From assembly GCA_903895255.1 (NCBI GenBank), contig CAITTG010000001.1:21799-85798 (forward strand): 64,000 bases of DNA, given 5' to 3'. The stretch is from an uncultured Verrucomicrobia subdivision 3 bacterium. GTDB taxonomy: Bacteria; Verrucomicrobiota; Verrucomicrobiia; Limisphaerales; UBA11358. The notes under the pieces are model-generated. The model was not told the origin of the DNA and searched no databases. It saw only the letters and a list, made by a program, of their open reading frames with translations. Position 1 is the stretch's first letter. Each line of letters begins with the position of its first letter. This document shows positions 24,677 through 34,892 of the stretch, piece after piece. A program made the translations under genes and the position numbers.

Positions 24677-27229
24677 GTGGCCAACACGCTGTATGATTTG
24701 ATTCCCCGGGCGGAGTCGTTTACCAACGACGACCTGCTGGGCCGTTTTCTGGACTATGTCCAGAGCCGGCAGTTGACGCTGTATCCGGCCCAGGAGTCCG
24801 CGATTCTGGAGTTGTTTGACGAAAAAAACGTCATCCTTAACACGCCCACGGGTTCCGGGAAATCGTTGGTGGCCACGGCGCTGCATTTCAAGGCGATCGC
24901 GCAGGGGCGGCGGTCGGTTTACACCTGTCCGATCAAGGCGCTGGTGAATGAGAAGTTCATGGCCCTGTGCCGGGATTTCGGGCCGGACAATGTGGGCCTG
25001 AGCACGGGCGACGCCACGGTGAATCACGACGCGCCGATCCTGTGCTGCACGGCGGAAATCCTGGCGAACATTGCCCTCCGCGAGGGCGCGGCGGCCGGGG
25101 TGCGCGAGGTGATCATGGATGAATTCCATTATTATGCGGATCGCGAGCGGGGGGTGGCCTGGCAGGTGCCTTTGCTGACCCTGCCGCAGGCGCGGTTTCT
25201 GCTGATGTCCGCCACGCTGGGCGAGACGGCGTTTTTCGAGGAGGAGATTACCAAGTTGACTGGCCGCCCGACCGTCACGGTTAGTTCCACCGACCGTCCC
25301 GTGCCGCTGGAATTTGCCTACTCGGAGCTGCCGCTGGCGAAGACGCTGGAATCGCTGATTGCGGATGGCAAGGTGCCGGTGTACGTGGTGCATTTCACGC
25401 AACTGGAGGCGGCCCAGAGCGCGCAGGATTTCACCAGCATCAACCTGTGCACGCGCGAGGAAAAAGCCGCCCTGGCGGCCGCGCTGGAAGGTTTCAAATT
25501 TACGAGTCCGTACGGACCCGACATCAAGAAATGGCTGCGCCATGGCATCGGCCTCCACCACGCCGGCCTGCTGCCCAAGTACCGGATCCTGGTGGAGCAG
25601 CTGGCGCAAAAGGGCTTGCTCAAGGTCATTTGCGGCACGGACACCCTGGGCGTGGGCATCAATGTGCCCATCCGCACCGTGCTGTTTACCCGGCTGTGTA
25701 AATATGATGGCCAGAAAACGGGCATTCTTTCCGCACGGGATTTTCACCAGATTAGCGGGCGGGCCGGGCGCAAGGGGTTTGACGACCGCGGTTGGGTCGT
25801 GGCGCAAGCCCCCGAACATGTCATTGAGAACCTGAAGCTGGCTGAGAAATCCGCGCGCGACGGCAAAAAATCGGTCAAACGCCAGGCTCCGGAAAAGAAC
25901 TTTGTGAACTGGGACAAAAACACGTTCACCCGCCTGATGGCGGCCCCGCCGGAGCGGCTGGTGTCTCGGTTTCAAATTTCGCATGGGATGCTCTTGAATG
26001 TGCTCAGCCGGCCGGGCGATGGTTGCCGGGCGATGCAGGATTTGATCCGGCGCTGTCATGACACGCCCCGCCAGAAGCAGGCCCACATCAAGCGTGCCTG
26101 GCAGTTGTTCCGCTCCCTGGTGGACCGCAAGATCATTGAGTTCATCCCCCGCACCGCCGAGGGGGCTTACTTGCGGGTCAATGTGGCTTTACAGGAAGAT
26201 TTCTCCATGGATCAGGCCCTGTCGCTCTACCTGCTCGACACCATCCCCCTGATTGACCCGCAGCAGGCGGATTATGCGCTCATCCTGCTCACCCTCGTCG
26301 AATCCATCGTGGAGGATCCGGACATTATCCTGCGCAAGCAACTGGATCGCGTGAAGGATCGCAAGATGGCGGAGATGAAGTTTGAGGGCATCGAATATGA
26401 CCAGCGCATGGAGGAGTTGGAAAAGCTCGAATACCCCAAGCCCAACCGCGAGCTGGTGTATTCCACCTTTAATGCCTTCGCGGACAAGCATCCCTGGGTG
26501 GGGCAGGAGAACATCCGGCCCAAGAGTATTGCCCGCGAGATGTTTGAATCGTTTCGCTCCTTTTCGGATTACATTCGCGATTACGAACTTCAGCGCGCTG
26601 AGGGCGTGCTGCTGCGCTATGTATCACGGGTTCACAAGGTCATGACCCAGACCATCCCTGACGCCGCCAAAAACGACACCGTCCGGGAAATGGAACTCTA
26701 TCTGGGCGCGATGATCCGGCAGATTGATTCCAGCCTGCTGGATGAATGGGAAAAGTTGCGCGACCCGAGTTATCAGCGCGACGAAACCAAGGAAGTCCGC
26801 CCACCGGGCGCCGAGGAGGCGGACCGCGATGTCACCCGCGATACGAAGGCCTTCACGGCTGCCATCCGGCACCGGGTTTTCAGCTTCCTGCGCGGGATGG
26901 TGATTGCCGATTACGAACAGGCCCTCACGCATCTGCAATCCCCGAATGACCCCGAGGGCCAGCCCTGGACCCCCGAGCGCCTGAAGCAATTAGGGGAGGC
27001 CTACGAGGCCGAGCATGGATACATCAGTCTGGACCCTAATGCCCGGAACGTGCGCCACACTTACGTGACCCCTGCGGAGGACCAGCAATCCTGGCGCGTG
27101 CAGCAGATGCTCGTGGACAAGGACGAGCACAATGACTGGGTCGTGGAATTCACGGTGAACCTGGCCGAGTCGCGGAAGGCGGGCGAGCCGCACTTGAGCC
27201 TGGTGCGGATGGGGACGCTGGTGCGGTGA
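24677..27229 (+). CDS. Ski2-like DExH-box helicase (DUF3516 type)
   Basis: An 850-residue superfamily 2 helicase. Motifs in order: Walker A TPTGSGKS, Walker B DEFHYYAD, motif III SATLG, motif [19 protein letters not shown] and motif [12 protein letters not shown]. After the two RecA domains comes a region of about 400 residues with a winged-helix-like and charged helical part, as in Ski2/Mtr4-like bacterial helicases of the DUF3516 group. It probably unwinds RNA, perhaps in RNA turnover; substrate and partners cannot be told. The GTG at 24677 is the start. Confidence 0.9.
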   Translation: MANTLYDLIPRAESFTNDDLLGRFLDYVQSRQLTLYPAQESAILELFDEKNVILNTPTGSGKSLVATALHFKAIAQGRRSVYTCPIKALVNEKFMALCRDFGPDNVGLSTGDATVNHDAPILCCTAEILANIALREGAAAGVREVIMDEFHYYADRERGVAWQVPLLTLPQARFLLMSATLGETAFFEEEITKLTGRPTVTVSSTDRPVPLEFAYSELPLAKTLESLIADGKVPVYVVHFTQLEAAQSAQDFTSINLCTREEKAALAAALEGFKFTSPYGPDIKKWLRHGIGLHHAGLLPKYRILVEQLAQKGLLKVICGTDTLGVGINVPIRTVLFTRLCKYDGQKTGILSARDFHQISGRAGRKGFDDRGWVVAQAPEHVIENLKLAEKSARDGKKSVKRQAPEKNFVNWDKNTFTRLMAAPPERLVSRFQISHGMLLNVLSRPGDGCRAMQDLIRRCHDTPRQKQAHIKRAWQLFRSLVDRKIIEFIPRTAEGAYLRVNVALQEDFSMDQALSLYLLDTIPLIDPQQADYALILLTLVESIVEDPDIILRKQLDRVKDRKMAEMKFEGIEYDQRMEELEKLEYPKPNRELVYSTFNAFADKHPWVGQENIRPKSIAREMFESFRSFSDYIRDYELQRAEGVLLRYVSRVHKVMTQTIPDAAKNDTVREMELYLGAMIRQIDSSLLDEWEKLRDPSYQRDETKEVRPPGAEEADRDVTRDTKAFTAAIRHRVFSFLRGMVIADYEQALTHLQSPNDPEGQPWTPERLKQLGEAYEAEHGYISLDPNARNVRHTYVTPAEDQQSWRVQQMLVDKDEHNDWVVEFTVNLAESRKAGEPHLSLVRMGTLVR

Positions 27230-27237
27230 GTATTTTT

Positions 27238-28623
27238 TTACCGCCCCGCTCGCCGCGCCTCCGCCAGTGCCTGCTGGATCATCTCGTTCCTTGCCCCGGC
27301 ATGCTGCCAGCGCAACTGGTATGCTTCACTCAGCGCCTTGAGCGGGTCGAAGTACAGGAAAAATGTCCCCGGTTTTACCCCGGGACTGGTGTACACGGCG
27401 ATCCCGCTCTCCCGGTTGTAATACTCGTAGGAATGCGCGTCGCGCTTGCCGCCGCCGCCCATGGTGTCCACCACGAAGGACGGGGTGTTGAAGCCGGCGG
27501 TGTGGCCGCGCACGAATTTCTCGATCTTTAACCCGGCCGCCAGCGTCGTGCGGAGGTCTTCCACGCCGGGCACCATGTCGTGGAAATAGACGTAGTAGGG
27601 GTGAATGTTCACATAACTCAAGCGGCGCACCAGCAATTGCATGGTTGACGCGTTGTCATTCACGCCGGATTGCAGCACGGTTTGGGAGCGCACGGTGATG
27701 CCGCGCTCGGTCAGGCGGTTCAGCGCATCCTGCGTCACGCCGGTGACCTCGTTGGGATGGTTGAAGTGCGTGTGAATCACGACTTCCTTGTGCAGCGTTC
27801 GCCCGAGCTCCACCACGCGGGTGAGTGCGTCCACCCAAGGGTGGTCGGTCAGGATCTTTTGCGGCAGCACGGCCAGGCCTTTGGTGGCGTAACGGATGCG
27901 CCGGATGTTGGGCATGCGCAGCAACCGCTCGCCGATCTCCTGGATGTGCCCGGCGCTCAGGTTGTAGGTGTCGCCGCCGCTGATGACAATGTCCTCCAGC
28001 TCGGGCCGCGACTCAATATACGCAAACGCGTCCTCCCAGCGCTGGCTGCGGCCGGTGAATTTCAATTTCTCCACGGTTTCCGTGTCCCCGCCGATCGCAT
28101 AGCTGCGCGTGCAGAAACGACAGTACACGGGACAGGAATCCAGGGGCAGGAACAGCGCCTTGTCGGGGTAACGATGCGTCAGGCCGGGCACGGGCGAATC
28201 TTTTTGCTCGTGCAGGGAATCCAGGCGCAGCTCCGGGTGATCCTTCACCTGCTGCGAGGCCACGGGCATGAACTGTGTGCGAATGGGGTCCTCGTAGGGA
28301 TTCGCCCAGTCGATCAGGCTCAGCAGGTACGGCGAGATACGCAGTGCCATCGGCGCGCGCTTCAGCCCGGCCACGACATCGGCGTAGAATGATTCCGGGG
28401 CCAGGCCGCCGAGGGTTTCGGACAATTGCCGGACATTCGTGACCGTGTGCCGGGTCTGGAAGGTGTGGGTGTGGAACGTGTCCGCATCCACCGCCGCATA
28501 GCCGGGCAGGGCGCGCCAGTAGTCATCCCGCCGCAGTTCGCGGTGCGCCAGCGTGCGGGGCTCCGCCAAAATCTCAGGAGGTTCGGCTACTTCAGTTGTA
28601 GGAGCCAATAGTTCAATGCTCAT
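27238..28623 (-). CDS. KamA-family radical SAM aminomutase (lysine 2,3-aminomutase-like)
   Basis: A 461-residue protein. The radical SAM cluster motif is CPVYCRFC (Cys164, Cys168, Cys171; CX3CX2C, the order used by lysine 2,3-aminomutases). GGGGK near residue 392 is the PLP-binding lysine loop of the family. Domain order and length fit KamA-type enzymes, which move an alpha-amino group to the beta carbon of lysine or a related amino acid, or modify elongation factor P (EpmB). The substrate cannot be set from sequence. The ATG at 28623 is preferred to an upstream TTG. It is convergent with the helicase gene. Confidence 0.88.
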   Translation of the reverse strand: MSIELLAPTTEVAEPPEILAEPRTLAHRELRRDDYWRALPGYAAVDADTFHTHTFQTRHTVTNVRQLSETLGGLAPESFYADVVAGLKRAPMALRISPYLLSLIDWANPYEDPIRTQFMPVASQQVKDHPELRLDSLHEQKDSPVPGLTHRYPDKALFLPLDSCPVYCRFCTRSYAIGGDTETVEKLKFTGRSQRWEDAFAYIESRPELEDIVISGGDTYNLSAGHIQEIGERLLRMPNIRRIRYATKGLAVLPQKILTDHPWVDALTRVVELGRTLHKEVVIHTHFNHPNEVTGVTQDALNRLTERGITVRSQTVLQSGVNDNASTMQLLVRRLSYVNIHPYYVYFHDMVPGVEDLRTTLAAGLKIEKFVRGHTAGFNTPSFVVDTMGGGGKRDAHSYEYYNRESGIAVYTSPGVKPGTFFLYFDPLKALSEAYQLRWQHAGARNEMIQQALAEARRAGR

Positions 28624-28669
28624 AGTGATTCGTGCCAAGTTACAAAGTTAAAATTTAAAGGTGCCGTGA

Positions 28670-28857
28670 GGTTTGGTCCATTTGGATTGCGCCGGTAGAG
28701 CGTAGCGGCGACGGCGCTTTCGAAGGCTTTTGATGTTCGCCTGCCCCACCCCCTTCCAAAGCGGTGTCGCGCTGCGCTTGCCACCGCACTCCAAGGTGTC
28801 GGCCGCCTTGGTGAAATGTTTTTGGACGTGGGGCCAGCTTCATAAAATGGGCATTGC
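28670..28857. repeat. Verrucomicrobial-type intergenic repeat debris
   Basis: This stretch carries words such as TTGCGCCGGTAGAGCGTAGCGG, AAAGCGGTGTCGCGCTGCGC and CCACCGCACTCCAAGG, which have the look of dispersed GC-rich intergenic repeats. It has no convincing gene. Confidence 0.35.
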
Positions 28858-29925
28858 TCAATTCCGGGCCAAATTTCCCAGCCATTCCGCCGGGGTGATC
28901 ACCCGGTCGAGTTTCTCGGTCTGGCGCAAGACCGTGACCAGGGATTTTACACCGATCTCCGCCGCCACCAGCTTCCGTTGCAGTTGGTCGATACTCGCCA
29001 CGGGTTCACCTTTGAAGGCCACCAAGATGTCGCCTTCGCGCAAGCCGGCATTCGCCGCCGGACTGTGTGGTTCGATGCCCACGATCAGCACGCCTTCGGT
29101 CGCCGCCAGCCGGTGAAAGCGCACCACCCGGGTGTGAATGGGCACATTCTGTCCCGCCACACCGATCCAACTCCGCCGGATGCGGCCGTCCTTGATCAGC
29201 CAGGCCGCCACAAACTCGGCGGTATTGCTCGCAATCGCAAAGCAAATACCCTGCGCCGGCAGGATCACCGCCGTGTTGACGCCGATCACCTCGCCGCGCG
29301 AATTCATGAGCGGGCCGCCGGAGTTGCCGGGATTCAGCGCCGCGTCCGTTTGAATGATATTGTCCACCAGCCGGCCGGACTGAGCGCGAATGGAGCGGCC
29401 CAACGCACTCACCACGCCGGCAGTGACGGTTTGCTGGAAGCCGTACGGACTGCCGATGGCGATGGCAATCTGCCCCACGCGCACGGAGCGTGAATCCGCC
29501 AGCCGCACCGGCACCAGGCCGGGGGCGTCAATGCGGATTACCGCCAGATCGGACTCCGGATCATCGCCGATGAGCCAGGCCGGATATGAATGGCCATCCG
29601 CCAGCGCCACCGTCATGGTTTTGGCGTCGTGCACCACATGGCTATTGGTGACAATAAAGCCATCCGGCGTGATGGCGAAGCCGGATCCGCCGCCCTCGCC
29701 CGTGCCGTCCTTGCGCTGAACCTGCACGCGGATATTCACCACCGACGGACTTACGCGCTCGGCGACCGAGGCCACCGTGTGGGAATAGGCGTCCAGCAGG
29801 GCCCCGTCGGAAGGGGGCTCCGGGAGCGCCGCCGGCTGGTTCGTACCGGTCAGGGTGCCGGCGGCGGGCCGGACGCCCGTCAGCCGGTTAATCACAGTTG
29901 CCAATGAGGCCAAGGGGGCTTTCAT
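28858..29925 (-). CDS. Trypsin-like serine protease with PDZ domain (DegP/HtrA-like)
   Basis: A 355-residue S1C protease. The catalytic triad is His96 (TNSHVV), Asp126 (SDLAVIRI) and Ser202 (GNSGGPL), followed by a PDZ domain (about 265-340; NAGLREGDILVAFKGEPV). The N-terminus has no clear signal peptide, which is unusual for a DegP/DegQ-type quality-control protease, so location is uncertain. The ribosome site AAGAAAGG precedes the ATG. The promoter region contains an inverted repeat almost the same as one in front of the neighbouring Rrf2 gene, so Rrf2 probably controls this gene. Confidence 0.9.
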   Translation of the reverse strand: MKAPLASLATVINRLTGVRPAAGTLTGTNQPAALPEPPSDGALLDAYSHTVASVAERVSPSVVNIRVQVQRKDGTGEGGGSGFAITPDGFIVTNSHVVHDAKTMTVALADGHSYPAWLIGDDPESDLAVIRIDAPGLVPVRLADSRSVRVGQIAIAIGSPYGFQQTVTAGVVSALGRSIRAQSGRLVDNIIQTDAALNPGNSGGPLMNSRGEVIGVNTAVILPAQGICFAIASNTAEFVAAWLIKDGRIRRSWIGVAGQNVPIHTRVVRFHRLAATEGVLIVGIEPHSPAANAGLREGDILVAFKGEPVASIDQLQRKLVAAEIGVKSLVTVLRQTEKLDRVITPAEWLGNLARN

Positions 29926-29941
29926 AATTACCTTTCTTTAA

Positions 29942-29962
29942 ATGTAACCCGTATGGTTGCAT
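29942..29962 (-). promoter_or_regulatory. Putative Rrf2 operator in front of the protease gene
   Basis: On the minus strand ATGCAACCATACGGGTTACAT, an inverted repeat (TGCAACC/GGTTACA) starting 17 bases before the protease ATG. It matches the site at 30433-30453 at 17 of 21 positions. Confidence 0.55.
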
Positions 29963-29978
29963 ATCGTTATAAATGAAA

Positions 29979-30425
29979 TCAATGGGGTGTTTTCCGGTTC
30001 TGGCCGCAGGATTTTTCCACCAGCCCCAGAATGTGGGCCAGGCTGGTTTTGGCCAGTTCCCGTTCCAGGGCGGTTTCCGTGGCGGCAAACACCTGGACCA
30101 GCGCGGCCTGGATGCAATGGCCCACGGCGCAGGGATTTTTGGGGTTGCGCTGCGGCAGCTTGAAGGGCTCGGACGTTTCCACCGCCCGGTAAATTTGGGC
30201 CAGGTCAATGCGCTGGGGCGGCAGCCGCAGGCGGGAACCCACACTGGCCCCCTTGCGCGTCTCCACGAAGCCGGCGGTCTGCAAGACGAGCAGCAACCGG
30301 CGAATGACCACCGGATTGGTGTTCACGCTCGCCGCCAGCAGGGAGGAGGTCACGGGTTCGCCCGCTTTGTAAGCGAGCACCGTGAGCACCTGCACCGCCA
30401 TGGCAAACCGGCAGCTTGTACGCAT
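29979..30425 (-). CDS. Rrf2-family transcriptional regulator
   Basis: A 148-residue protein with the N-terminal winged helix of Rrf2 regulators (RFAMAVQVLTVLAYKAGEPVTSSLLAASV...). Cys99 and Cys104 sit in NPCAVGHCIQ, plus Cys5 and a Cys near the C-terminus. The spacing is not that of IscR. It may sense redox state or a ligand, like YwnA- or NsrR-type members. It lies directly upstream of the protease gene on the same strand, and the same operator-like sequence occurs before both, which suggests autoregulation and control of the protease. Confidence 0.85.
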   Translation of the reverse strand: MRTSCRFAMAVQVLTVLAYKAGEPVTSSLLAASVNTNPVVIRRLLLVLQTAGFVETRKGASVGSRLRLPPQRIDLAQIYRAVETSEPFKLPQRNPKNPCAVGHCIQAALVQVFAATETALERELAKTSLAHILGLVEKSCGQNRKTPH

Positions 30426-30432
30426 GGATTAT

Positions 30433-30453
30433 ATGTAACCGTAATGATTGCAT
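30433..30453 (-). promoter_or_regulatory. Putative Rrf2 operator in front of its own gene
   Basis: On the minus strand ATGCAATCATTACGGTTACAT, only 7 bases before the Rrf2 start codon. It is the partner of the site at 29942-29962. Confidence 0.55.
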
Positions 30454-30518
30454 TTGTCAAATTGGTTGGGGAAACATCCAGGGCAGCACCAAGCTCCAGT
30501 ACCCAAAAGCCATGAGAC

Positions 30519-30923
30519 TTACCAAGGTTTTGAGTTTTTGGCGGGAGCCTCCCTTTGGTAGCATGTCACAGTCAATGACGCTCCCAGTTGGGCAATCCGT
30601 TCCAGCGTGCCAGCGCGTAGTTTAAACTGAGAGCGTTTTTCATCAGCCCGCAATTCATAACCGACATCAAACACCTTGTCCGCCGAGTCCCAAATACGTT
30701 TAGCTTTAGGTGAAAGGCTTGCCACCACGGCACAAAGTTCGTGGATCACCGGATCTGGCGATTTGAACTGGCGATTGGCCTCAAGGGCAAGCAAGTGGCG
30801 CTTTGATTTTCCCAATTCACCTAAATATAACACGGCTACTCGCTCACCCATTTCAGCGGCAACCAAATCCAATTTGGCCACCGACTCGATTTCCAAATCA
30901 ACATTGAGGAAACCAGATCGCAT
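30519..30923 (-). CDS. Conserved-type hypothetical protein
   Basis: A 134-residue protein with a plausible fold (alternating beta strands and helices; LDLVAAEMGERVAVLYLGELGKSKRHLLALE, SPKAKRIWDSADKVFDVGYE). I do not recognise a named family, though similar hypothetical proteins seem common in related bacteria. The start is the ATG at 30923, which begins MRSGFLNVDLEIE; the longer upstream frame would have a Gly-rich, implausible start. It is followed by the Rrf2 gene with about 90 bases between; no functional link is clear. Confidence 0.6.
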   Translation of the reverse strand: MRSGFLNVDLEIESVAKLDLVAAEMGERVAVLYLGELGKSKRHLLALEANRQFKSPDPVIHELCAVVASLSPKAKRIWDSADKVFDVGYELRADEKRSQFKLRAGTLERIAQLGASLTVTCYQREAPAKNSKPW

Positions 30924-30929
30924 ATTGGA

Positions 30930-30985
30930 ATTATATTTGTTGGTTATGCTCTGGATGTTGGAGCTTGGAATTTGGATGTTTTCCC
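30930..30985. repeat. AT-rich dispersed repeat
   Basis: Words like GGATGTTGGAGCTTGGAATTTGGATG, related in the opposite orientation to those at 16640-16685 and 47280-47408. Confidence 0.4.
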
Positions 30986-31939
30986 TCACCCGGCCCCAAT
31001 CAACCACCCCGCCAGGAACACCAGCACCCCACCCACCACCACCTGAAAGATCGCCGACAGCAACGCCGTGTCCATGTAGCGTTTCCGAATCCACGCAATC
31101 AGCCCCAGTTCGACGGCCACTACGCCAAGCGCAATGCTCGTGGCCAGGTGGAAATCATGAATCAAATAAGGCATCGTATGCCCCAGCCCGCCCACGGTGG
31201 TCATCAGCCCGCAGACCAGACCGCGCAGCCACGGCGTGCCGCGCCCGCTGAGTTTGCCGTCATCGGACATCGCCTCGGCAAAGCCCATGCTGATGCCCGC
31301 GCCGACGGACGCCGCGAGGCCGACCTTGAACGAATCCAGCGTGTTGCCCGTGGCAAAGGCGGCGGCAAACAACGGCGCCAGCGTGGACACCGACCCATCC
31401 ATCAAGCCCGCCAAGCCCGGTTGAACGAACCGCAGCACAAACAAGCGCTTGGCCACTTCGCTTTCCTCGGTCAATTTGCCGGCGGCTGACTGCGCCTCGG
31501 TAAAATTCTCCGCCGTGGCTTCGTGGTGCTGCTCCTCCTGGGCGAGGTCGCCGAGTAACTGCCGGACACTGGCGTCGGTGGCCTGTTTGGCAGCCGTCTC
31601 GTAGAAACGGCGCGCCTCGATTTCCATCAAGGCGGCCTCCTCCCGCGCGCGTTTGGGGCCGAGCGAACCGGCCAGCCAGGAAGGTTGGCGGACGTTGAAG
31701 CCACTCACATCCTGCCGCCGGATGAGCGGGATATGCTCGCCAAAGCGCTGCTGGAAGAGGGCGATCAGTCGGTGCCGATGGCCATCCTCTTCCGCCGCCA
31801 TCGTGGTGAAGAGTTCCGCCGTGGCGGGATAATCCTTGCGGAGCGATTCGGCAAAATCGCGGTAGATGCGGCTGTCCTGCTCCTCGGCCGTGATGGCCAG
31901 GGCGAGGATTTGCGATTCGTTCAAATCACGGAAATGCAT
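30986..31939 (-). CDS. Membrane-bound ferritin-like iron exporter (MbfA type: ferritin-like domain + VIT1 domain)
   Basis: A 317-residue protein. The N-terminal half (about 1-160) is a ferritin-like four-helix domain ([57 protein letters not shown]). The C-terminal half has the five-helix VIT1/CCC1 region with [21 protein letters not shown] and [14 protein letters not shown]. This is the architecture of MbfA, which exports iron and protects against iron and peroxide stress in alpha-proteobacteria. The ATG at 31939 is chosen because it starts at the ferritin-like domain; the frame upstream is not protein-like. It is divergent from the receiver/kinase operon. Confidence 0.88.
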   Translation of the reverse strand: MHFRDLNESQILALAITAEEQDSRIYRDFAESLRKDYPATAELFTTMAAEEDGHRHRLIALFQQRFGEHIPLIRRQDVSGFNVRQPSWLAGSLGPKRAREEAALMEIEARRFYETAAKQATDASVRQLLGDLAQEEQHHEATAENFTEAQSAAGKLTEESEVAKRLFVLRFVQPGLAGLMDGSVSTLAPLFAAAFATGNTLDSFKVGLAASVGAGISMGFAEAMSDDGKLSGRGTPWLRGLVCGLMTTVGGLGHTMPYLIHDFHLATSIALGVVAVELGLIAWIRKRYMDTALLSAIFQVVVGGVLVFLAGWLIGAG

Positions 31940-32205
31940 GTTTTCAAGAGCAGTCTCCAGGCACCCGTCGGTGCGGTTAATCCGGAGGTGAATGAGCCAT
32001 TGGAAGGGGGGGAAGTCAATGGGGAATTTCCTCGGGGCGGGAACTGTTACGACGAAAATGTGCTGGTTCATGGGCAGAAAATGACGAGCGGCGCCACGAT
32101 GGCGTGGGCGCGCCGAAAAGCCAACCCGCTCGCCGGTGATTGATCGGGCGCGGGTCAGGCCCACCGGGGAGCCGGAGGACGCCCGCGCCAGGCGGTGGGC
32201 AGGCT
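31940..32205. other. Intergenic region between divergent MbfA and receiver genes
   Basis: A stretch of about 266 bases. Apart from the promoter motif at its right end, I see no small gene or terminator. The wide gap may hold regulatory sites for mbfA. Confidence 0.4.
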
Positions 32206-32208
32206 AAC

Positions 32209-32250
32209 ACCAAGGTATGATAGCGGGCGCGACCCAACCGAAGGTAGGTT
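32209..32250 (+). promoter_or_regulatory. Shared promoter motif of the receiver gene
   Basis: ACCAAGGTATG at 32209-32219 and TAGGTT at 32245-32250. The first lies 48 bases and the second 12 bases before the ATG. The same two words at the same distances occur before the gene at 35102. TAGGTT may be the -10 box, in which case the mRNA would be nearly leaderless, or part of a ribosome site (AAGGTAGG). Confidence 0.55.
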
Positions 32251-32256
32251 TTATGC

Positions 32257-32670
32257 ATGAGTGAACAGGCAAATCTGCTGATGGCGTTGATTGCGATTGT
32301 GGACGACGACGCGTCGGTGCGTGAAGCGATGACCAGCCTGCTGAAAGCCAGCGGGATGCGGGCGGAGGTTTTTGCCTCCGCCGAGGAGTTTTTGGCTTCG
32401 CGCCATCTGGACCAAACCAAGTGTCTCATTCTGGATGTGCAAATGCCGGGCATGAACGGTTTGGAACTGCAGCGGCTTTTGGCGTCCGAAAATCGGTGCA
32501 TTCCCATCATCTTTATTTCCGCGCACGACCATCAGGATATTCGGAGGCTGGCCATCCAAGCAGGGGCCATTGATTTCCTGCCCAAGCCATTTGGCGAGGC
32601 GGCCCTGCTGGGAGCCATACGCGCCGCGCTTGGCAGGCCAGCCAAAAATCCAGACACACTCCAATTATGA
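32257..32670 (+). CDS. Stand-alone receiver-domain protein (FixJ-like)
   Basis: A 137-residue protein that consists only of a receiver domain: acidic residues DDD at 16-18, phospho-acceptor Asp60 in LILDVQMPGMNG and Lys110 in FLPKPF. There is no output domain. It may act as a phosphate sink, a connector, or a competitor for the kinase encoded just downstream. It is closest in sequence to the receiver part of FixJ-type regulators such as the one encoded at 34233. It shares its promoter motif with the tandem epoxide hydrolase operon. Confidence 0.85.
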   Translation: MSEQANLLMALIAIVDDDASVREAMTSLLKASGMRAEVFASAEEFLASRHLDQTKCLILDVQMPGMNGLELQRLLASENRCIPIIFISAHDHQDIRRLAIQAGAIDFLPKPFGEAALLGAIRAALGRPAKNPDTLQL

Positions 32671-32775
32671 AACACCCCGCGAGTGCCATCGGAACCGGCC
32701 AAACCCTCATTGCACAGCGGGTTACGATTGCAAATGACCAGCCCAGATGTTACTGAATGAGGAGGGGCAAGGCAG

Positions 32776-34236
32776 ATGCTCATGACACTTAAACAAGACC
32801 AATCCTTTTGGCGCACGGCTTTGGAATGTCTGGCCGGCATGCTCGCGCTCGGATTAATCACATTCTGCTGTTTCCACTTCCACCTGGCGGTTCCGACCCC
32901 CACCTTCCTTTATTTGATCGTGATTGTGCTGCTCTCCCTCCGGGGCAGTTTCCTCGCTTCGGCGGTCGTTTCGTTCGCCGCCGTTGGCTGTCTGGATTAT
33001 TTTTTTGTCCGCCCCATCTTTTCCCTGCGGGTGGGGGAGCCGTCGGATCTTGTGGCGGTCCTGGCTTTTTTGATGACCTCGGCCGTCATCACCCGCCTGG
33101 TGAGCCGGGTTCGCAAGCTGATGCAAGAGAAACTCCAGCGCAGCGAAACCTATCTGGCGGAAGCGCAGCAATTAAGCCACACCGGGAGTTTTGGCTGGAA
33201 GGTTGCCACCGGCGAAATCATCTGGTCGGCGGAAAGTTTTCGCATCTTTCAACTGGACCCAAAGCGCAAGCCCACCCTGGAATTGATCTTCGCACGGATT
33301 CATCCGGACGACTTGGCTTTGGTTAAACAGGCCATTGAGGCCGCCGCGATGGAGGCGCGGGATTTTCATTTTGAACACCGCCTGCTGCTGCCGGACGGCG
33401 CGGTGAAACACCTGGAGGTGGTGGCCCATGCGGAAAAGGATGACGCGGGCACGTTCGAATATGTCGGGGCGGTGATGGACGTTACCGCCCGGAAGCGAGC
33501 CGAGGATTCGCTGCATAGCGCGCAGGCCAATCTGGCGCGGATTGCGCGCCTGACCACGATGGGAGAATTGACCGCCTCCATTGCGCATGAAGTCAACCAG
33601 CCCCTGGCCGCCGTCGTGACGAACGCCAACGCCGGCCTGCGCTGGCTGGACCGCGAAACGCCCGACCTGGGCGAGGTCCGCGAGGCCATCCGGCGGATTA
33701 TTCGCGACGGGAACCGGGGGAGCGAGGTGATCGCCCGGATTCGCGCCCTGCTGAAAAAAAAGCCGACGCCGAGGGAACGGCTGGACATCAACGAGGTGGT
33801 TCAGGAAACCATTGCGCTGACCCGGGTTTATCTGCAAGGAGCCTCGTTGCAGACCGAACTGGCGCGCGCGCGGACCGCGGTCCTGGGGGATCGGGTGCAG
33901 TTGCAACAGGTGATGCTGAATCTGATGGTGAACGCGATGGATGCCATGAAAGAGGTGACGGATCGTCCCCGGAGGCTGTTCATCCAAACGGAAGTTCAGG
34001 AGGACAACTGCATGCTCGTGGCCATTCAAGACACCGGAACCGGGCTCGAGCCGGCGCAAATGGAACAACTCTTCGAGGCGTTTTACACCACCAAACCGCA
34101 AGGCATGGGCATGGGTTTGGCGATCAGCCGCTCAATCATCGAGGGGCATGGCGGGCGCTTATGGGCCGAGCCCAACCACGGACCCGGCACCACGTTCAAG
34201 TTCACGCTGCCCGCAGTTGAAGGAAGCACCGCATGA
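32776..34236 (+). CDS. Histidine kinase with KdpD-like membrane domain and PAS domain
   Basis: A 486-residue protein. The first 115 residues hold four hydrophobic helices like the DUF4118 domain of KdpD. A PAS domain follows (about 130-240; [14 protein letters not shown]...), then HisKA with phospho-His271 in [12 protein letters not shown] and an HATPase ([41 protein letters not shown]). The HEVNQPL type is common in FixL-like kinases that partner with FixJ-type regulators. A strong ribosome site (GGAGGGG) precedes the ATG. The regulator gene overlaps its stop by 4 bases. The signal is unknown; PAS domains can bind heme, flavin or other ligands. Confidence 0.92.
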   Translation: MLMTLKQDQSFWRTALECLAGMLALGLITFCCFHFHLAVPTPTFLYLIVIVLLSLRGSFLASAVVSFAAVGCLDYFFVRPIFSLRVGEPSDLVAVLAFLMTSAVITRLVSRVRKLMQEKLQRSETYLAEAQQLSHTGSFGWKVATGEIIWSAESFRIFQLDPKRKPTLELIFARIHPDDLALVKQAIEAAAMEARDFHFEHRLLLPDGAVKHLEVVAHAEKDDAGTFEYVGAVMDVTARKRAEDSLHSAQANLARIARLTTMGELTASIAHEVNQPLAAVVTNANAGLRWLDRETPDLGEVREAIRRIIRDGNRGSEVIARIRALLKKKPTPRERLDINEVVQETIALTRVYLQGASLQTELARARTAVLGDRVQLQQVMLNLMVNAMDAMKEVTDRPRRLFIQTEVQEDNCMLVAIQDTGTGLEPAQMEQLFEAFYTTKPQGMGMGLAISRSIIEGHGGRLWAEPNHGPGTTFKFTLPAVEGSTA

Positions 34237-34892
34237 AGCCGACCGTAACAGCAGCCGGAAAGTCCGCCGACCCCATGGTGTTGGTGGTGGATGACGACGC
34301 CGCGGTCCGCGAAGCCCTCAGCAGCCTGATCCGTTCCGTTGGCTTGAAGGTGGAAACCTTTGCCTCGGCCGGGGATTTTCTGAAGCGGCAGCGCCCGGAG
34401 GCGCCGGCCTGCCTGGTGCTGGACGTGCGGTTGCCGGGTTTGAGCGGGCTGGACCTGCAGCGTGAGCTGGTGACGGTGCAAATTCAGATCCCGGTTATTT
34501 TCATCACGGGCCATGGCGACATTCCGATGAGTGTGCGCGCCATGAAGGCGGGTGCCGTTGAGTTTCTTACCAAACCCTTCCGGGATCAAGAATTGCTGGA
34601 TGCGATTCAGCAAGCCATCGAGCGGGACCGGGAAATGCTCAAGCAGCGCTCCGAGACGGCGAGGCTGAAAGCCCGGTATCAGGCGCTCACGCCGCGCGAG
34701 CGCGAGGTGATGGGGCTGGTTGTCCGGGGATTATTAAACAAGCAAATTGCGGGCGAGCTTGGCACCAGTGAGATCACTGTGAAAATACAGCGGGGCCAGG
34801 CAATGAAGAAAATGCAGGCCCAATCACTGCCGGAGCTCGTGCGAATCTCGGAAAAGCTGGGCCTCGCCGCCCCAGGCGAACGCCGGGGCTGA
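34233..34892 (+). CDS. FixJ/NarL-type response regulator with LuxR helix-turn-helix
   Basis: A 219-residue protein. The receiver (about 15-125) has acidic DDD, Asp64 in [12 protein letters not shown] and Lys114 in FLTKPF. The C-terminal LuxR-type domain (about 150-215) shows [33 protein letters not shown]. The start lies inside the kinase stop (ATGA overlap), so the pair is translationally coupled. It is the obvious candidate to bind the ACCAAGGTATG motif before the 32257 and 35102 genes, which would make it an activator of the detoxification operon. Confidence 0.93.
   Translation: MKPTVTAAGKSADPMVLVVDDDAAVREALSSLIRSVGLKVETFASAGDFLKRQRPEAPACLVLDVRLPGLSGLDLQRELVTVQIQIPVIFITGHGDIPMSVRAMKAGAVEFLTKPFRDQELLDAIQQAIERDREMLKQRSETARLKARYQALTPREREVMGLVVRGLLNKQIAGELGTSEITVKIQRGQAMKKMQAQSLPELVRISEKLGLAAPGERRG

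Noticed and set aside
24572..26086. 504-codon minus-strand frame opposite the helicase
   Set aside because: His/Gln/Arg-rich antisense shadow with no domain.
30924..31094. N-terminal extension of the hypothetical protein at 30519-30923
   Set aside because: Gly/Val/Trp low-complexity stretch that overlaps the mbfA gene end and an AT-rich repeat.
31940..32164. 75-residue N-terminal extension of the MbfA-like protein
   Set aside because: Not protein-like and absent from the family architecture; the ATG at 31939 starts right at the ferritin-like domain.
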